DNA of 64,000 bases from Kondoa malvinella. Taxonomy: Eukaryota; Basidiomycota; Agaricostilbomycetes; Agaricostilbales; Kondoaceae. The stretch spans positions 894,745 through 958,744 of the forward strand of contig BCIM01000007.1 of NCBI GenBank assembly GCA_039545315.1. Reading direction: 5' to 3'. Position 1 is the stretch's first letter; each line of letters begins with the position of its first letter. The notes beneath the pieces were generated by a model. That model saw only the letters and a list, made by a program, of their open reading frames with translations. It was not told the DNA's origin and did no database searches. Both the position numbers and the translations under genes were made by a program. Of the stretch, positions 34,224-46,561 are shown piece by piece.

Positions 34224-34466
34224 CAGATGTACTGTACGACAGAGTAGAAAGATATGTGCAAGATTTGTAACGAAGCCGGTGCTGCATCTACTAGATACCG
34301 TTGCTTGACTAGAAGAAGATCTTGCCGATGCTAGATGCTAGAGACGTTGCACGATGATAGAAAGGGCTTCCAGGGGCGTATCCGAGAGAGGAAAGACACA
34401 AGCGAAGAGCCACATCGAGACCGGTTCGAGCCATCCACAAAGTGCCAATGCAAATCTCATCCCAAC

Positions 34467-34974
34467 TCAACTATCCGATTCTGCCTTCTTCGGCTGCTCC
34501 TTCTGCTTTGGTGGACCATCATCCTCCGCACTCAACAACCCCAGCGACATGATGCCCGACACGGCTTTCGTTTCCGCTTCCTGCCTCTTTGCCTCTAGAT
34601 CTTTACTTTGGCGTGACAGGTAATGCGCTTTGATGATTTTCGCTCGATGTACCTGTACAACTATATCAGCACTGTGTGTTAGCTGTAGAGGAGAGCGGTA
34701 GACCTCTTTGGTGTGATGCAGACATTCGAGGTAATCGTCTTTCGCTAGAGAGCAGTCCTCTGGCCTTTCAGCGTTGGCGTAGCATTTGGAGAATTCTGTG
34801 CACCATATCCTCTGGTATAAGCTGACAGGCAGGCGAGCTCAAGGGATGCAACGCACCTTGCCAGAATGGGAAACAGCGAGAGCGACCGCCAGTGAATCCA
34901 AAGCCAGACTGTGATACGCAAGCCCCTTTTAAGCACACAGAGCGCATATCAGAGCATCATGCACTCACCGCCAT
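34467..34974 (-). CDS. NDUFS5: NADH:ubiquinone oxidoreductase subunit NDUFS5 (15 kDa, CHCH)
   Basis: Four exons. The start is split: ATGGCG, then a 60-nt intron, then SGFGFTGGRSRCFPFWQEFS. Twin CX9C pairs are visible: CFPFWQEFSKC and CSLAKDDYLEC, followed by LHHTKEVHRAKIIKAHYLS. This is the CHCH pattern of complex I subunits imported into the intermembrane space by Mia40. The tail is longer than in animals (SGIMSLGLLSAEDDGPP and a Lys/Glu end). The subunit is an accessory component on the intermembrane-space face of the complex I membrane arm. Its ATG is 87 nt from the divergent SWD2 ATG. Confidence 0.92.
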
Positions 34975-35061
34975 GTATAATCGAGTGAAGCGGCAGTTGC
35001 TGGACAAGCTGATATTTTGGTCAAGCGAGGGGTTTCCTGCTACAGCCAAAGCAACAATAAG

Positions 35062-36768
35062 ATGACAGCGCCTCCGCCTGTAGCCTCTACGTCAAAGAAT
35101 CGGTTGGAGTTGACTCCCGAAATCCTGGTGAGCTGCTCAACCTTGTTTCTCGTCTCCTGCATCTCGCTTTACGTCGAGGCATCCGCTACTATTCTGGCTG
35201 CTCCAAGCCCTTCTGCCTATTCCTAGTGATGTACCTGAGCCGTATGAGCTGTTTCTGAGTCTATTGTGCCCTGCCTTTGTGTTACGTAGAACTCCTTCAA
35301 ACCGTCTCGAGTCTTCAAAGGCCACAACGAGCCCACGCGTTCTTTCACTTCCATCTCTTTTGATTCAAAGGGCGAGCACTGTATAACGGCAGCCGAAGAC
35401 GAGGCTTTGCAAATCTTTAATTGTCGGACGGGCAAGTGAGTCTCTGTCCGCCTTCCCTCCGGAGGATAGCTTCCAATAGAGATCTCACAGGCATTCGAAA
35501 CAAATCTATTCAAAGAAATATGGCTGTCATTTAGCTCGCTTTACGCATAGCTCAAACAATGTCGTGTTTGCAAGTACGAAAGAAGACAGTAGGCAGAGCG
35601 TGACACAGATCGACCTCGGTTGATTGTCGTTGTCTCATCGTCCTATAGATCAGCTACGGTACATGTCTACGCATGATAACACCTTCATCCGCTACTTTAA
35701 GGGTCACAAGTCAAAGTGAATCTCTACTTCCCTTGTTATCAGAAAGCAGCTTATCTCCAACAGAGTAACATCGCTTGACATGTCTCCTGTAGATGACACG
35801 TTATTATCGGCAGCAACAGACGATACAGTCCGACTATGGGATCTTCGCTCGCCGAATTGCCAAGTCAGTCTTATCCTCTTGTTATACGACGCTTTCTGAT
35901 GTTATGAGCAGGGCAGATTGAACGTCGTTTCTCATCCATGTGTATCCTACGACCCAACAGGAACAGTGTTTGCCGTCATGCTCAACATGAAATCCACCGT
36001 ATTGATGTACGACATACGAAACTACGATAAAGTACCTTCTTCTTGCCCTGTTCCACGCGTCCTGGCTGATATTATCTAGGCACCTTTCCTCTCTGAAAAC
36101 CTCAAAGATCCAGTTCTCTTCCGAAAATCCTTCCCACCGGTCTTACCTACTTACACTTCATGTCGATTCAGCAACGATGGGAAATACGTTTTGATAGGTA
36201 CAGCTGGTAAAGTACATTATGTGCTTGATTCTTTCAATGGTGGGATCGTAGCCAGGCTAGAAGAAGGTGCGCCTTGCTTTTGAATCAACCATGGTTTTTG
36301 GTTGATGAAGCGGCGTCGCACAGAAAACAGCGGAATGGAGATGGTACAAATGACGCCTGATGCGAGAGTAGCGAGTTCAGGAGAAGATGTGTGCTGGTCG
36401 CCTAATTCCCGCTTCGTACTAGCCGGTCCGTGATGCTGGTTCAATGCTGTATATCAGCTGCTGACCTCGTCAACGGACAGGCTCTCCCGATGGCAAGATT
36501 TCAGTCTGGGATGTTAATCCACCAGAAGGCAGCCAACCGCATCGTGCTCCACCTGGTCCAGAGAATACGTTAAGACCCATGAAAGTACTGGATGGACACA
36601 AGGGGAACCCAGCGAGAGTTCTAGGCTTCAATCCGCGCCTGGGCATGTTTGTTAGTGGTGGGATGGAGCTGGTCAGTTTTTTCTTGCCTTCTGCTTTGTG
36701 CTAAAGTTGATAGTTTTGGATAGGCTTTCTGGCTACCGAGCAAAAACGAGATGCAGATAGATCCATAA
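35062..36768 (+). CDS. SWD2: WD40 protein SWD2/WDR82 (Set1 and cleavage factor subunit)
   Basis: [20 protein letters not shown] leads into [10 protein letters not shown] and then WD repeats: [69 protein letters not shown] with [40 protein letters not shown], and [13 protein letters not shown]. The order and the YFKGHKSKV turn are diagnostic of Swd2. The protein is shared by the COMPASS/Set1 H3K4 methyltransferase and the mRNA cleavage and polyadenylation factor. About nine exons. The first intron is long (35128-35289, 162 nt) and could hide a small exon, but the flanking frames join cleanly without one. The last exon encodes [14 protein letters not shown]. Confidence 0.92.
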
Positions 36769-36935
36769 ACCTGTACTTTTGACGACAGTCTGCAAAGTCA
36801 TAACAAGCTGTACATTGATATCTGGGCGCGAGAAAGCGTGGAAAAGAGACTCCAAAAAAAGCTAAGTTTGTACAAGTGCTAATGTCTGCATGCGAATCCA
36901 AAAAGTCCTCAATTCCGTTCATGTTTCCCTTAAGC

Positions 36936-37611
36936 TTACTTTGCAGGGCTTGGAATTGGTTGTGGCGCAGTGGTGCTGTCAGAAGAAAAGCTGCCGCAAG
37001 TTGGGTGAGTTGAAGTGCCTTGAGAAACGGGTTGGTCGAGACGGAGTTCAGAGTCGAATTGACGAGAGAGTCTTGATTCTTTCACTGGGCTGTTTGCTAC
37101 GCCGACCTGTGAATACACAAAGATCAATACAGGTCGGCTAATGTGGGCAATGGGACGTGCATGATCCGGATTCCCAAATGCTTCTGCACTCGCAGCCAGA
37201 CTGATAGGAGTGATACCGTGAGTAGGAGAAGTGCCTGACAAAGTGACTGGTTGAGTGCTAGGGGAGGAATGCGGGACGTTCTCTGGTGTAGCTCTAATGG
37301 TGCCAACTTCATCTTCAGCCGTTTTACCAGCTTTAGCCAATGCATAATCGCCCCTGTATGTTACTCGTCTGTCAGATCTGGGGACAACTGTAACTCAGCA
37401 CGGGCAATACGTACGAGTCAAAGTATTTCCGTTCTTTCGTTTTGGCTAAGAGGTTATTCTTCTTTGCTGGCATTTGACCATACTTAGAGAAGAGCTGCTT
37501 CTCTTGATCGTTCATTGACTGTACGTGCCAGCGTGTTGAGCCGTGTTGAGCAACTCGTTATCCCCTCAAACTCACCGAAAGGTCAATCTTGTTCTTCTGT
37601 GCGGGAAGCAT
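36936..37611 (-). CDS. endosulfine/Igo1-type PP2A regulator
   Basis: Three exons from ATG 37611 (MLPAQKNKIDLS). The core is the endosulfine signature: NDQEKQLFSKYGQMPAKKN, then ERKYFDSGDYALAKAG, with the FDSGDY site split by an intron. The Ser in that motif is the target of Greatwall/Rim15 kinase in characterised relatives; once phosphorylated, the protein inhibits PP2A-B55 and protects mRNAs at quiescence. After the core come ENVPHSSPS and a variable Ser/Thr/Pro-rich C-terminus. The long last frame (to 36936) may include an unrecognised intron near 37130-37080, where the sequence becomes more hydrophobic. Confidence 0.88.
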
Positions 37612-38004
37612 GTTAGGCGAGGTTGGCTAGGCGCCGGCAGCTGCTACAAGCTTCAGCGAATGCGCTTTGCAGCGGAATGCTCCTCACAATCGAGACAAAA
37701 CAAAGTTGGCTTCAAAGCGGCGAAGAGCGAGAGAGACCAGCTGCTCGCTATGGAAGTGCTGATGTTTGATCTGGCTTCGAGTATACTTGTACAGATCTGG
37801 GGGACGGAGCTAATAGGCTGCCTCGTGGTGTCCAGTCTAGGGGTGCACTTCTGTTGATTATCTGCTAGCGAAGCCGAAGCATGTCTCTCGCAGCCGAATG
37901 ACGCTCTCTATACTACTGCCAGAGCACAAGAACAATGGTACATGTATTCTAGTATCATCAGCGTCATAACAACATGGTACAGCAGTCCGTTCACCCTATA
38001 TGCT
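37612..38004. other. intergenic
   Basis: About 390 nt holding the endosulfine 5' region and the KIN4-type gene's 3' UTR. A short plus frame at 37543-37857 shows no motif. Confidence 0.4.
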
Positions 38005-41000
38005 TCACTCCTCTTCCTCCTCTTCTTCGATTACAGTACCGCTTCGTAGCCCTAGTCCAACCGGTCGAGGCTGACCACCTTGCTTAGATTCTGACCTGCC
38101 GCCAAAGAAGGCTTCGTTGACGCCTGCATATCTGCCTGAACCAAGAATGCTACCAGCAGGAAACATGTCGCCATCTGTCGGTGATGCGCCAGCTGTGAAG
38201 AGCGTATTCTGACCAAATCCACACCCAAGCCCATCCAGCGGATCATCCTCATCAACCCACTCTGAATCCTCTTGTGAAGTCTTGTTCGCAAAGACATCCC
38301 GGAACTTTGGTCGAATAGTAGATGAGCTCGCCCGAGAATGGTGAATGGCACCGGTCACTGCAGGAGAGCTGAAAGCCGAAGAAGACTTGTGAGCTGTGAA
38401 GACCGTTCGTCCGATCGAGCCTTGCGAGCCATCTGTTGAATGCCGAGTATGTTGCTTATCTGGCTGAATGCTGCCGGCGTCACCAGATAGCTTTCTGAGG
38501 GCTTTCGCGCGTTCAATGTCTGCGTTTTCCGTCTCTTCATCCTCGAGAATGACTTCATGATCTATACCAATCATTGGCGAAGCATTCGAATCTAGGTCCG
38601 ACAAGGACGAACGGCGAGATGAAGCTGACTGATGGGAAGCATTCGAATTGCGCCTGTGCGGTGGAGGCCTTGCATGACCCTTTGTGACGCGTCGAACTTG
38701 TGTAGTCGATGTTGGCGGTCTGCGGAAAGGAGGTGCTGGAGATGATGAGTCTCTGTTGGACCGATGTGAGGCAGCCGACCCAAAAGAGCCAGCTTTCTTG
38801 TGTCGTGACTGCCTTTGCTGACCTCCTGAGGACGAAGATCGAACAAGCTGAATATCAGATAAGGCCAGATGATCGCTGAGGTCTGCTGAGATCATTGAGA
38901 CGGGTCTCGAGTGATGTCCACGATCAGAGCTGGGTGTCATGTCGCCAGGGTTCGGCCGGTCGAAAGACGTTCGACTGCCAGCCGACCTTCTTCGACCTTG
39001 CCCATGAGCTTGGGTCAACCTTTCCGCAGAGCTGAGATGTCTTGGGGACTTGATGGACGATCTTCTCGACGTTGGAAGAGTAGGAGCGCCAGTAGATGAC
39101 CTTCTGCTAGATGGTCCTCTAAGAGGCGACTCTGTAAATGCGCTCATCTGCCTTCGATGTGCTGGAGCAGCAGGACTAGCGACCCGCAATTTCGCAACAC
39201 TGCTGCCTTCGAAGCCAGCCAGGGTTGTCTGCCTCTTCCGCTTTCTGCGATCTTCATTGAACCACAGCTTGAAATTGGAGAACAGACTGCCTCGGTTCCG
39301 TGGTTTGTTCTCGCCGAGCTTGGTACTCGAGAGGTCTTCGGTTGTTGAAGCCGCTGTTGAAGCACTATTATAGGTGTCATGCGATGTAGTGGATGACATG
39401 AGCAGGCTTTCGTCTGCACTTTCGACAGGTGGACTCGACGGAGAGTGATTATACTCATGGGAATCATCGCTCGGCAGAGGTTTGGACATAGAAGCAGGTG
39501 GAGGCGACCAGTGATCTCGAAGACGATCTTTCGAGAGTTTTTCGATCAGTGACGGCCTTGACTCTGACGCATTCGTCGACTTTCGGAAGAAGCCAGCTAG
39601 AGGAGTCGAACGCCCAGAGTCTGTGCTGTCTGGTGTCGGGAGCTTGTCTGACTTGCTGAATGCCGAAGTGGCTCTTTGCAGCATGCTAACGGACGCTGAA
39701 CGAGGTTTGCCTTTGCCTTTCGAATCTGGCTCTAGTGAGCGCGAAGGTGATGGAGTAGATGCGTTGATTGTATGACTCGAAGGTGGGGTAGATACAGCGA
39801 GACGATAGGTCGTAGGCGGAGTGGCAGGTTCGTCGCGCTTGCGAGGCGTTGTTTGGACGGCAGCTCTATCTATCAGGTCTTCCGAGGAACGACTATGTAA
39901 AGGGTATGATAGACTGGGCGCTGAAACAAAAGGTGTGGCAGAGCTCGAAAAGGGTGAGCTCGTGACCTCCTTTGAGCTTCTTCTTTCCGATTCTCGCCTT
40001 CGAGGTGAAGGTTCAGGCGAGCTGTTTGCTCTAGCCCTTGCTTCAGGCGTCGGCGGTTCGTAAGTGTATTGACTGATGGTCGGTCGACTAGGCGTCATTG
40101 ACACTCCGCTTTCCGACGACTGCTTCGCTCTTCTGGTCCGCAAGCTATCCGCCGGAGAGACTGGACTTCGCAAACCCGCTTCTCGCTCTGCCTCTTCTTT
40201 CTCCTCTGTCTTCTTGCGCAGTTGCCACCACATTGCGCTGCTGCAGTCACACGCATCGGTCTTGACACTGTGGGTGATTTGTGCAGTGTCGAAGCCGACT
40301 GCTGAAAGATTATCGAGCAACCGCGAATCAAGAGGCTGAGTCAACGGCGCCGTTTCTGTTCGATCGAGAAGTGCAAGGTAATTTATAGTAGATTGTAGGT
40401 GTAACGGTAGCAAAAGGCGTTCTGAGAAGTTGCTGCCTACAGACCGTCGCTTGGTCCGAGATGGTGTGCGCGAGTGTATAGTCATGGGTATGGCTGGAGA
40501 GCCAAGACCAGAGCTGGAAGACCGAGAAATTGGAGTTGCAACGGGAGGCGCTCGAGGAAAGCGGAATGGTGTGCCAATTTCATCGTCAATAGATGCACGA
40601 GGTGAGGCTGTCCCAGATGTTGACGCGACAGGAATGCGAGGTTTCGTATATAAAGATGAGGTAGATGCAGTTGGCCTGTGCTGCGACACTTGACGAGCTG
40701 TACTCTGGCTGGAAGTCGTGTTCGATGTGCCAGCTTCGGATGTGATGGGGGTGGTAGAATCATTCGTAAGTGCCAGAGAATCTGGTGCAGTGCTTGAGAA
40801 GTAGCTTGGCTCCGAGTCTATCGCTGATGCGTTCGGTGAATGATAAGGTAGAGGCGTTTGAGGTTCGTAAGATTCAGGCGAGTATATTTGATCATGCTCT
40901 TCTGGTATAGAGGCTGGCAGAGCTTCCGCACTTATGGCCTGATCTGAAAAGGATGTTGGCAGAACGACTTTCGAAAACCAGGCATGGCTGAGAATCTGTT

Positions 41001-42188
41001 TGACGGATGGACGATCCTTTGGTTCGTACACCAAGATGCTTGAGATAAGGTCGCGAGCCTCTGTACAAAACAGTGAGCATAAATTTTATCGGACCCCCCG
41101 ATTTCTAACCTTCTGGAAGCCAGGTCGGTATCTCATAGTCCATCTGCTGGATCTTTGACTTCATCACTTCCTCATCGTCGTCATCAAATGGCAGACTGCC
41201 TGTAAGAAGAGCATATAGAATGATGCCAATCGACCAAATGTCGACTTCTGTAGGGACCATAAGGACTTGCGATCAGGTTATGAAGCTAAACAGCAACGAT
41301 GCTGCCGCACCTTCTCCAGTGTACTTCCTACCAGCCAACATTTCCGGACTAGCATACCCCGTCGTCCCACAGTACGTCTCCATGAACTTGTTCTTGTCAA
41401 ACTCCCTCCCGAAGCCAAAATCAGCAACCTTGACATTACACTTTTCGTCGAGCAGGACATTCTCCAATTTCAAATCGCGATGCACGACGCCTTGAGCATG
41501 AACGTAGCCGAGAGCGAGACATAGTTGACCAAAGATGCGTCGAGCTTCTACCTCTTGCAGTCTGCCTTGCTCAACTAGGTAATCGAAAAGCTCTCCGCCG
41601 GCGCACAGCTCAAAAACAAGCCAGATGCTGGTCTCCGTTGCGATGATCTCGTAAAGCTGAACGACATGTGGATGATGTAGCTGACGGTGATGATGGATCT
41701 CTCGTGTGAGCAAAGGCGGTGTTGCAGACCGAGGTATCTGCTTGATTGCGCATCTGGTCGACGTCAGGCGATTGAGAGCCAGACGAACGCATCCGAAGGA
41801 GCCTGTGCGAAGCTGTTCAGATGCCTGTATGAGAAGAGCTGGACGCTGCTAGTAACTGACCTTCGCCTATGATTCTGCCCAGAGTGTAGTTGCCGACTAC
41901 CTTGATCTGTGTAGAGTACAGCTCCTTGCCAAGTTCTTGATATGCAGTAGAGAGCTGTACACTATCGACATCAGCCTTACGTTGTCCGGAATTCTGAGCA
42001 TCAATGCGCCCGCACGATATTCTTCTGACCAGACTGAGATTTGGAGAAGGACTCTGCAGCCCGATGTCCTCTAGCCCAATTGGCCATCCTCCTTCTACCC
42101 TGCCCTTGCTTGTCGCGCGCTTCGCTTCTACTTCGACTAATGCAAACGCGCCGCTGAGCTTGGAACTGCTTGGTGTCGGGTTATTCAC
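38005..42188 (-). CDS. KIN4/SNF1-related protein kinase with very long Ser-rich tail
   Basis: Kinase domain near the N-terminus: VGNYTLGRIIGEGSFGCVRL, CAIKQIPR, EIHHHRQLHHPHVVQLYEII, VVHRDLKLENVLLD, KVADFGFGREF, GTTGYASPEML, VDIWSIGIILYALLTGSLPF. All catalytic motifs are intact. The domain is followed by DRPSVKQILSHAWF and about 950 residues rich in Ser, Pro, Arg and Thr. A conserved block at about one fifth of the tail (VGFDTAQITHSVKTDACDC, SSAMWWQLRKK) is typical of fungal KIN4-type kinases, which act in the spindle-position and polarity pathways. The frame is open from 42188 but has no in-frame ATG before the kinase domain, so the true start lies in an upstream exon I could not place. Confidence 0.88.
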
Positions 42189-42417
42189 AGTTCGGGTATT
42201 CGCAGGCCATCAGGCCTTGGTATCACTTTGCAAGAACACCTTCGAGTCGAGATCAGCGTGCGACAGGATCGCCGAAACGGAACACAATTGTTGACGTCGA
42301 AAGTCGCGCTGTGCAAATCTTAATGCAACTTGCAAGCGCGCACTGATGCTTAAATGCTATTCTATCTATCTACACAGTGATGTGCTTTTGTATGAGAACT
42401 TTGTGCAATTTATGCTA

Positions 42418-43792
42418 TCAGCCTTGAAGGCTTCCGAAACCGTCGAGCCTTCCTTGGTTGTAGCAAGACCCGCCCAAACAGCGCGAGACAGCAAGATCTC
42501 TGATCAGACCACTCTACAATGACTTGTCAGAAGCTCTCTCGCATGTGTGTCGCACAAGACTCACGGAAAGTGAGTACACCCAGCCGTGGATGCTGACGTT
42601 CTTTCCGAGCGACCATTGTTCCTGGATAAAGACATCATTGGCCAAGTTGTTGACCTACGAGGACTTAGTCGCGAAATCTACAATTTGACGCGGACTTACC
42701 TGTCTCTTGACGTTTTCTTCAACACCAAGACGTAAGCTGGCATCGTAGTAATCAGGTTTCTTGATGGTCAAAGGTCCAAGAGTGCCATTGTTGGAAGCAG
42801 CAGCTTCTGCCCTTCTTTCTGCGCGATGGTGGATATGTCTACCAACGTTGAAGACTTCCCGTTCTGTCTTGCTTCTCTTGCGAACAAGCGGTGATTCGCT
42901 TCGACTAGTCAAAAGTATAGGAAGCATCTGCGAAGATTGTCAGCGCCAGTCTGCTGGATACGAAGGTCGGCGTACCATGTCTTTGATAGTTGTGAGCCAA
43001 TCTGTAACAGCCAAAGGGTAGACAGGCTCTTCTACTTCGTAGCCAGCATGTCTCGCAATGTCAATCTGTGCTAGACTGTGTGCTTCTTGAACTCCTCCGC
43101 AACCTGTTCATCTTGTAAGGTCGCTGATTTCAGGTCGAGAGATTCTTAATTACCGTCATGACCCATTACTATTACCCTATAGGCCCCAAGTGAGCCGACT
43201 GCGTACTCGACCGATGCTAGAGAAACAGCTCAGACGAAAATAGATAGTATTAGATGAGAAAGCGCACCTCTGGCTGCGGTTTCTTCAGGCAGCACCATAT
43301 TGGCGATATTGCGGCTGCGCAAATGAGACTACGTAAGCACGCAGAATATTGTCACTAACACAACAAAGAGTTCTCCTGAACTCTGTCCGGCGATCAATCT
43401 GAAAGGCGTAGACATGAGTAATCGGGTTCACTACTGCAGGGTGCAGGCTCACGCATCAGGCAGTCTCGAGTCGGAACAAGCGATCAACACGCCAGAAGGT
43501 GCTTGAGGTGAAGCAATAGTAGACGGATAGAAGTCTGGATCAGTCCTGTTGCGCTCTTCGGCAATGACTCTGTTGCGAGTGAGCAGGTCGCGCAGGAAGG
43601 TGCTGCAGTGACCAAAGGTGAGAACAAGGCGAGTGGATGGATGAGCTCTTATACCTGTTGCCATTGCCTATAGCAATATCAGCAGAGCTACTGGCAGCAA
43701 CACAGATCCTCACCTTGATCGATATCCTCCCAGATAGCTGAAGCTGGCAGAGCAGCTGCAACAATAGACAGAAGGCATATCGAGAGCTTCAT
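42418..43792 (-). CDS. beta-carbonic anhydrase with signal peptide and internal insertion
   Basis: ATG 43792 encodes a signal peptide (MKLSICLLSIVAAALPASA). Then come LRDLLTRNRVIAEER, the zinc motif ACSDSR, GELFVVRNIANMV, ASVEYAVGSLGAYRVIVMGH and DGCGG, supplying the Cys-Asp-Arg and His-Cys zinc ligands of the beta class. The C-terminal part has NNLANDVFIQEQWSLGKN and VSIHGWVYSL with Gly-rich ends. Between DWLTTIKDM and VNNLAND lies about 70 extra residues rich in Arg and Ala (RHIHHRAERRAEAAASNN), longer than in cytosolic enzymes. A 13-nt exon (43667-43655) follows the signal-peptide exon. It interconverts CO2 and bicarbonate, here outside the cell or in the secretory path. Confidence 0.9.
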
Positions 43793-44383
43793 AGTCAAGA
43801 TAAAGAACGACGAGACGATTTACAAACGAAATGCAGGTGGAAAGAAGAATAAAGAGCTCGTCCAGCAGCACAGATCACTCAATAGCGGCGAGAAGATCGG
43901 AATAGCCATAGCTTGGCAAGCTAGAAGGATGACGAGGCGGTGTCGCGCTATGGAGGATGATCAAGCCAAGTCAGGGCATTTCGCTGACATGCTGAAGCCT
44001 ATACCAGACGGGGCTCATAGCCAGCTTCGCGACCTTGCGCCGTCAAGTGCACGAAGTAGAAGCAGAAGATATCATATGTAGCTGGACGCGCTAGATATAT
44101 GGCTGACGGAAATATGACTTGAAAGGATCTCATTGGCCGAGGTCCGCTCGCGACTGGTACTGTGGGAGCGTTCCTGTCGCCAATCTAGAGACTATGAGAG
44201 CGGCTTTGGTAGCGAATTGAGCAGACATGAGTGCATGGGCGTCTCTGTCTCTGTCAAAGCCCTTATCCTCGCATCTATGGACGGGTCAGCCGTGTACCTG
44301 GTGTACCTGCAGTGTCATTGAGTCGCAAGGGTTGGTGAGCATCTAAGCAGTACAATTACTGATCGACAGGACAACGGAATACA
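43793..44383. other. intergenic
   Basis: About 590 nt between two minus-strand genes. One short plus frame (44133-44321) has no motif. Likely the carbonic anhydrase promoter and MUB1 3' UTR. Confidence 0.4.
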
Positions 44384-46561
44384 TCACAACAGATCTTCCT
44401 CTACACCCTCAGACGCAATCCTCCTCAACATATCTTCTGCACCCCCACCTCCAATCTCTGCAATCTCCACACCAGCATCCTGATGCTCCTCCACGATATC
44501 ATCCGCCGCGTCGTCCTCATTGAAACGGACATTGGCCAAATCAGGTGAGACGCCTTGGACAATGGCTGCTGCTGCTCGGACTACTGCTGCGTTTGCTGCT
44601 CTTGGGTCGGTCATAGCTCTGGGTCGCCGCCTTGGTGCAGGTGCTGCTGGATTGCTTCGGCTTTCTTTACGTTCGCCAACAATTTTGGTAATGTTCGGCT
44701 CAACGCCATCTTTAGCAGAACACCAATACCTGCATGTCACATTAGCTCTGTTTCTTGATAGTAGGAAATGCAACATACCGATGACCACCTTGCCATGCTT
44801 TCGATTGACAGGTCTTTGAGCAATATTTCGCTTTCCGACACCTCCGGCATTTCGCAAACTCTCTTGGAAACTTTTCCCACTCGCCGCATTGCATGTTTGC
44901 GCATTGCCGCACACCATCTCTCGCTTCATCCTTTCTACACGCATTCCGCATAATCACACCAGCCCAATACTGGATGTCGGTAGGTAGTCTAGGTGTGATG
45001 CGGTCTCCTGGTGCAGGACGGAAAGTGAACTTCTCCACCAGACTGAAGATGTTGCTGGACTTGTCTTCGGGTGCTTGCGGTGGCAATGGGCATGCCGAGA
45101 AAGATGCACAAAGGTAGTCAGCATCGGGATTGTGGAAGACCGCGCGAACGTGAGGGTATTTCGAAAGGTAGGCTAAGAGTTGTAGGCAGGTGAGCACTTC
45201 TTCCTCCCTAAACCGAAAGCCATCTTCTGCTAGCTGGACAGAGTTTGAGCTGCCGCCAGAGGTTGATGCGGTTGGTGACATGGTAATTGATGCTTGATCG
45301 TTGAGAGATAGAGGGTAGGCAGGCACAGGTGAGCGAAGCAAGGCGTTCTCGCGGATGGGTGAATGTTGTTCGGGCGCAATCGAGTGACCGCCGATGACAG
45401 TCTCGAGATCGTCGTCCAAGTCCATTGGTTGGCCCTCACTGCCGCGGACATCATCTGCCATCTCCGTGTCCCGGTTGCCAGAGTCGTCACTCGGAACAGC
45501 AGAAGGATCATTCTTGACAGTCAGACTCCTTGTTCGGCCACGCGATACGAGTGCTGCGATAGCTTGCGCTTCCTGTTCAACTTGATCTTCTGCTAATTCA
45601 TCTTCCTCTCGCTCCTGGTCGCCATCTGAGGATCCGGCGATATCGTCATTCGAGGCATTGTTGAATATCATAACATTCGAGCTGCTCGCACTTTGCTGTA
45701 GAGGAGGATGACCTATAGGCGAAGGCATGCGACTCGGCGGTTGCGTGCTTGGTACAGATAGAGATTGATTGCTGACGTACAGAGCAGAAGAGGCGGGAAG
45801 AAGGAGTTGGTCGACGTCTTGCGGCGATGGCGATGGAGATGCAGTAGAGAACTCAATCGTGTTGCCTGACTCCCATGTTGACGACCGAAGAGCTTTGCAT
45901 TGCTGTTTGACCTTGTCGGCTAAGTGCCCCGCTTGCTTATCTCGCTCATCCAGAAAGCTTTTGAGCACTCTTGCAGCCACTTTCAGCACTCCAGCTTCTA
46001 CTACTCTTGTCCGGACTGGTTCCGTCCCTCGAACGCCAACATTGCAAAGTGCTTGTATTGACAAAGTGTAGGTGATGAGTAAAGAGCGCGAGTAAGCGAC
46101 AGAGCCTTTCGGACCTGCGAGTTGATTATCTGAATAGCCGGCCAGAGGATGTGTTGATGCAGGCCTCTTGGAATAGGACGCAAATGAACGGAAAGGTCCG
46201 CCCTGAGATGGCGCGTGGAGATCATTGATGGTCGGTGCGTCTGGTGCAGAGGCCCGAGCAGCAGAGTCTAAGCTGCCTGCGACTATGGCAACAAGTCGTT
46301 CAAGTCCTCCGTCCAAAGTCAGGATTTCTCTTATTCGCGGGGAAGTTGAAGTCAAAAAGGAAAGATGAGTCAGTGACGACACGAGTGGCAGAGTCGGCAG
46401 CGGTCCATCGAGAGCTGATTGACAACAATCATGTATCAGCTATTGAATGCTGCTGTCCAAGATCAAAGGTCCGAGCGCTTACCTCTTCTGTCGTAAAGTT
46501 GCGAAGTTATGCAAACGCAAGCCTTGTTTTGATTCGCAAAGTTGAAATTGGGCTCCCGCAT
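44384..46561 (-). CDS. MUB1: MYND zinc-finger protein MUB1/SamB
   Basis: Exon 1 begins at ATG 46561, MREPNFNFANQNKACVC with ITSQLYDRR. Exon 2 starts LDGPLPTLPLVSSLTHL and continues STSPRIREILTLDGGLERLV. This is the conserved Mub1/SamB N-terminus. A long Ser/Asp/Glu-rich middle follows. The C-terminal MYND finger is CANMQCGEWEKF with KCRRCRKAKYCSKTCQ and WQGGHRYWC. After it is an Ala-rich tail. In yeast, Mub1 works with the E3 ligase Ubr2 and the E2 Rad6 to ubiquitinate Rpn4; SamB in Aspergillus affects morphogenesis. The carboxyl end (GGGGAEDMLRRIASEGVEED) is not recognised. Confidence 0.92.

Noticed and set aside
34415..34440. GGTTCGAG resembling a tRNA B box
   Set aside because: No matching A box or cloverleaf; it lies in the NDUFS5 3' region.
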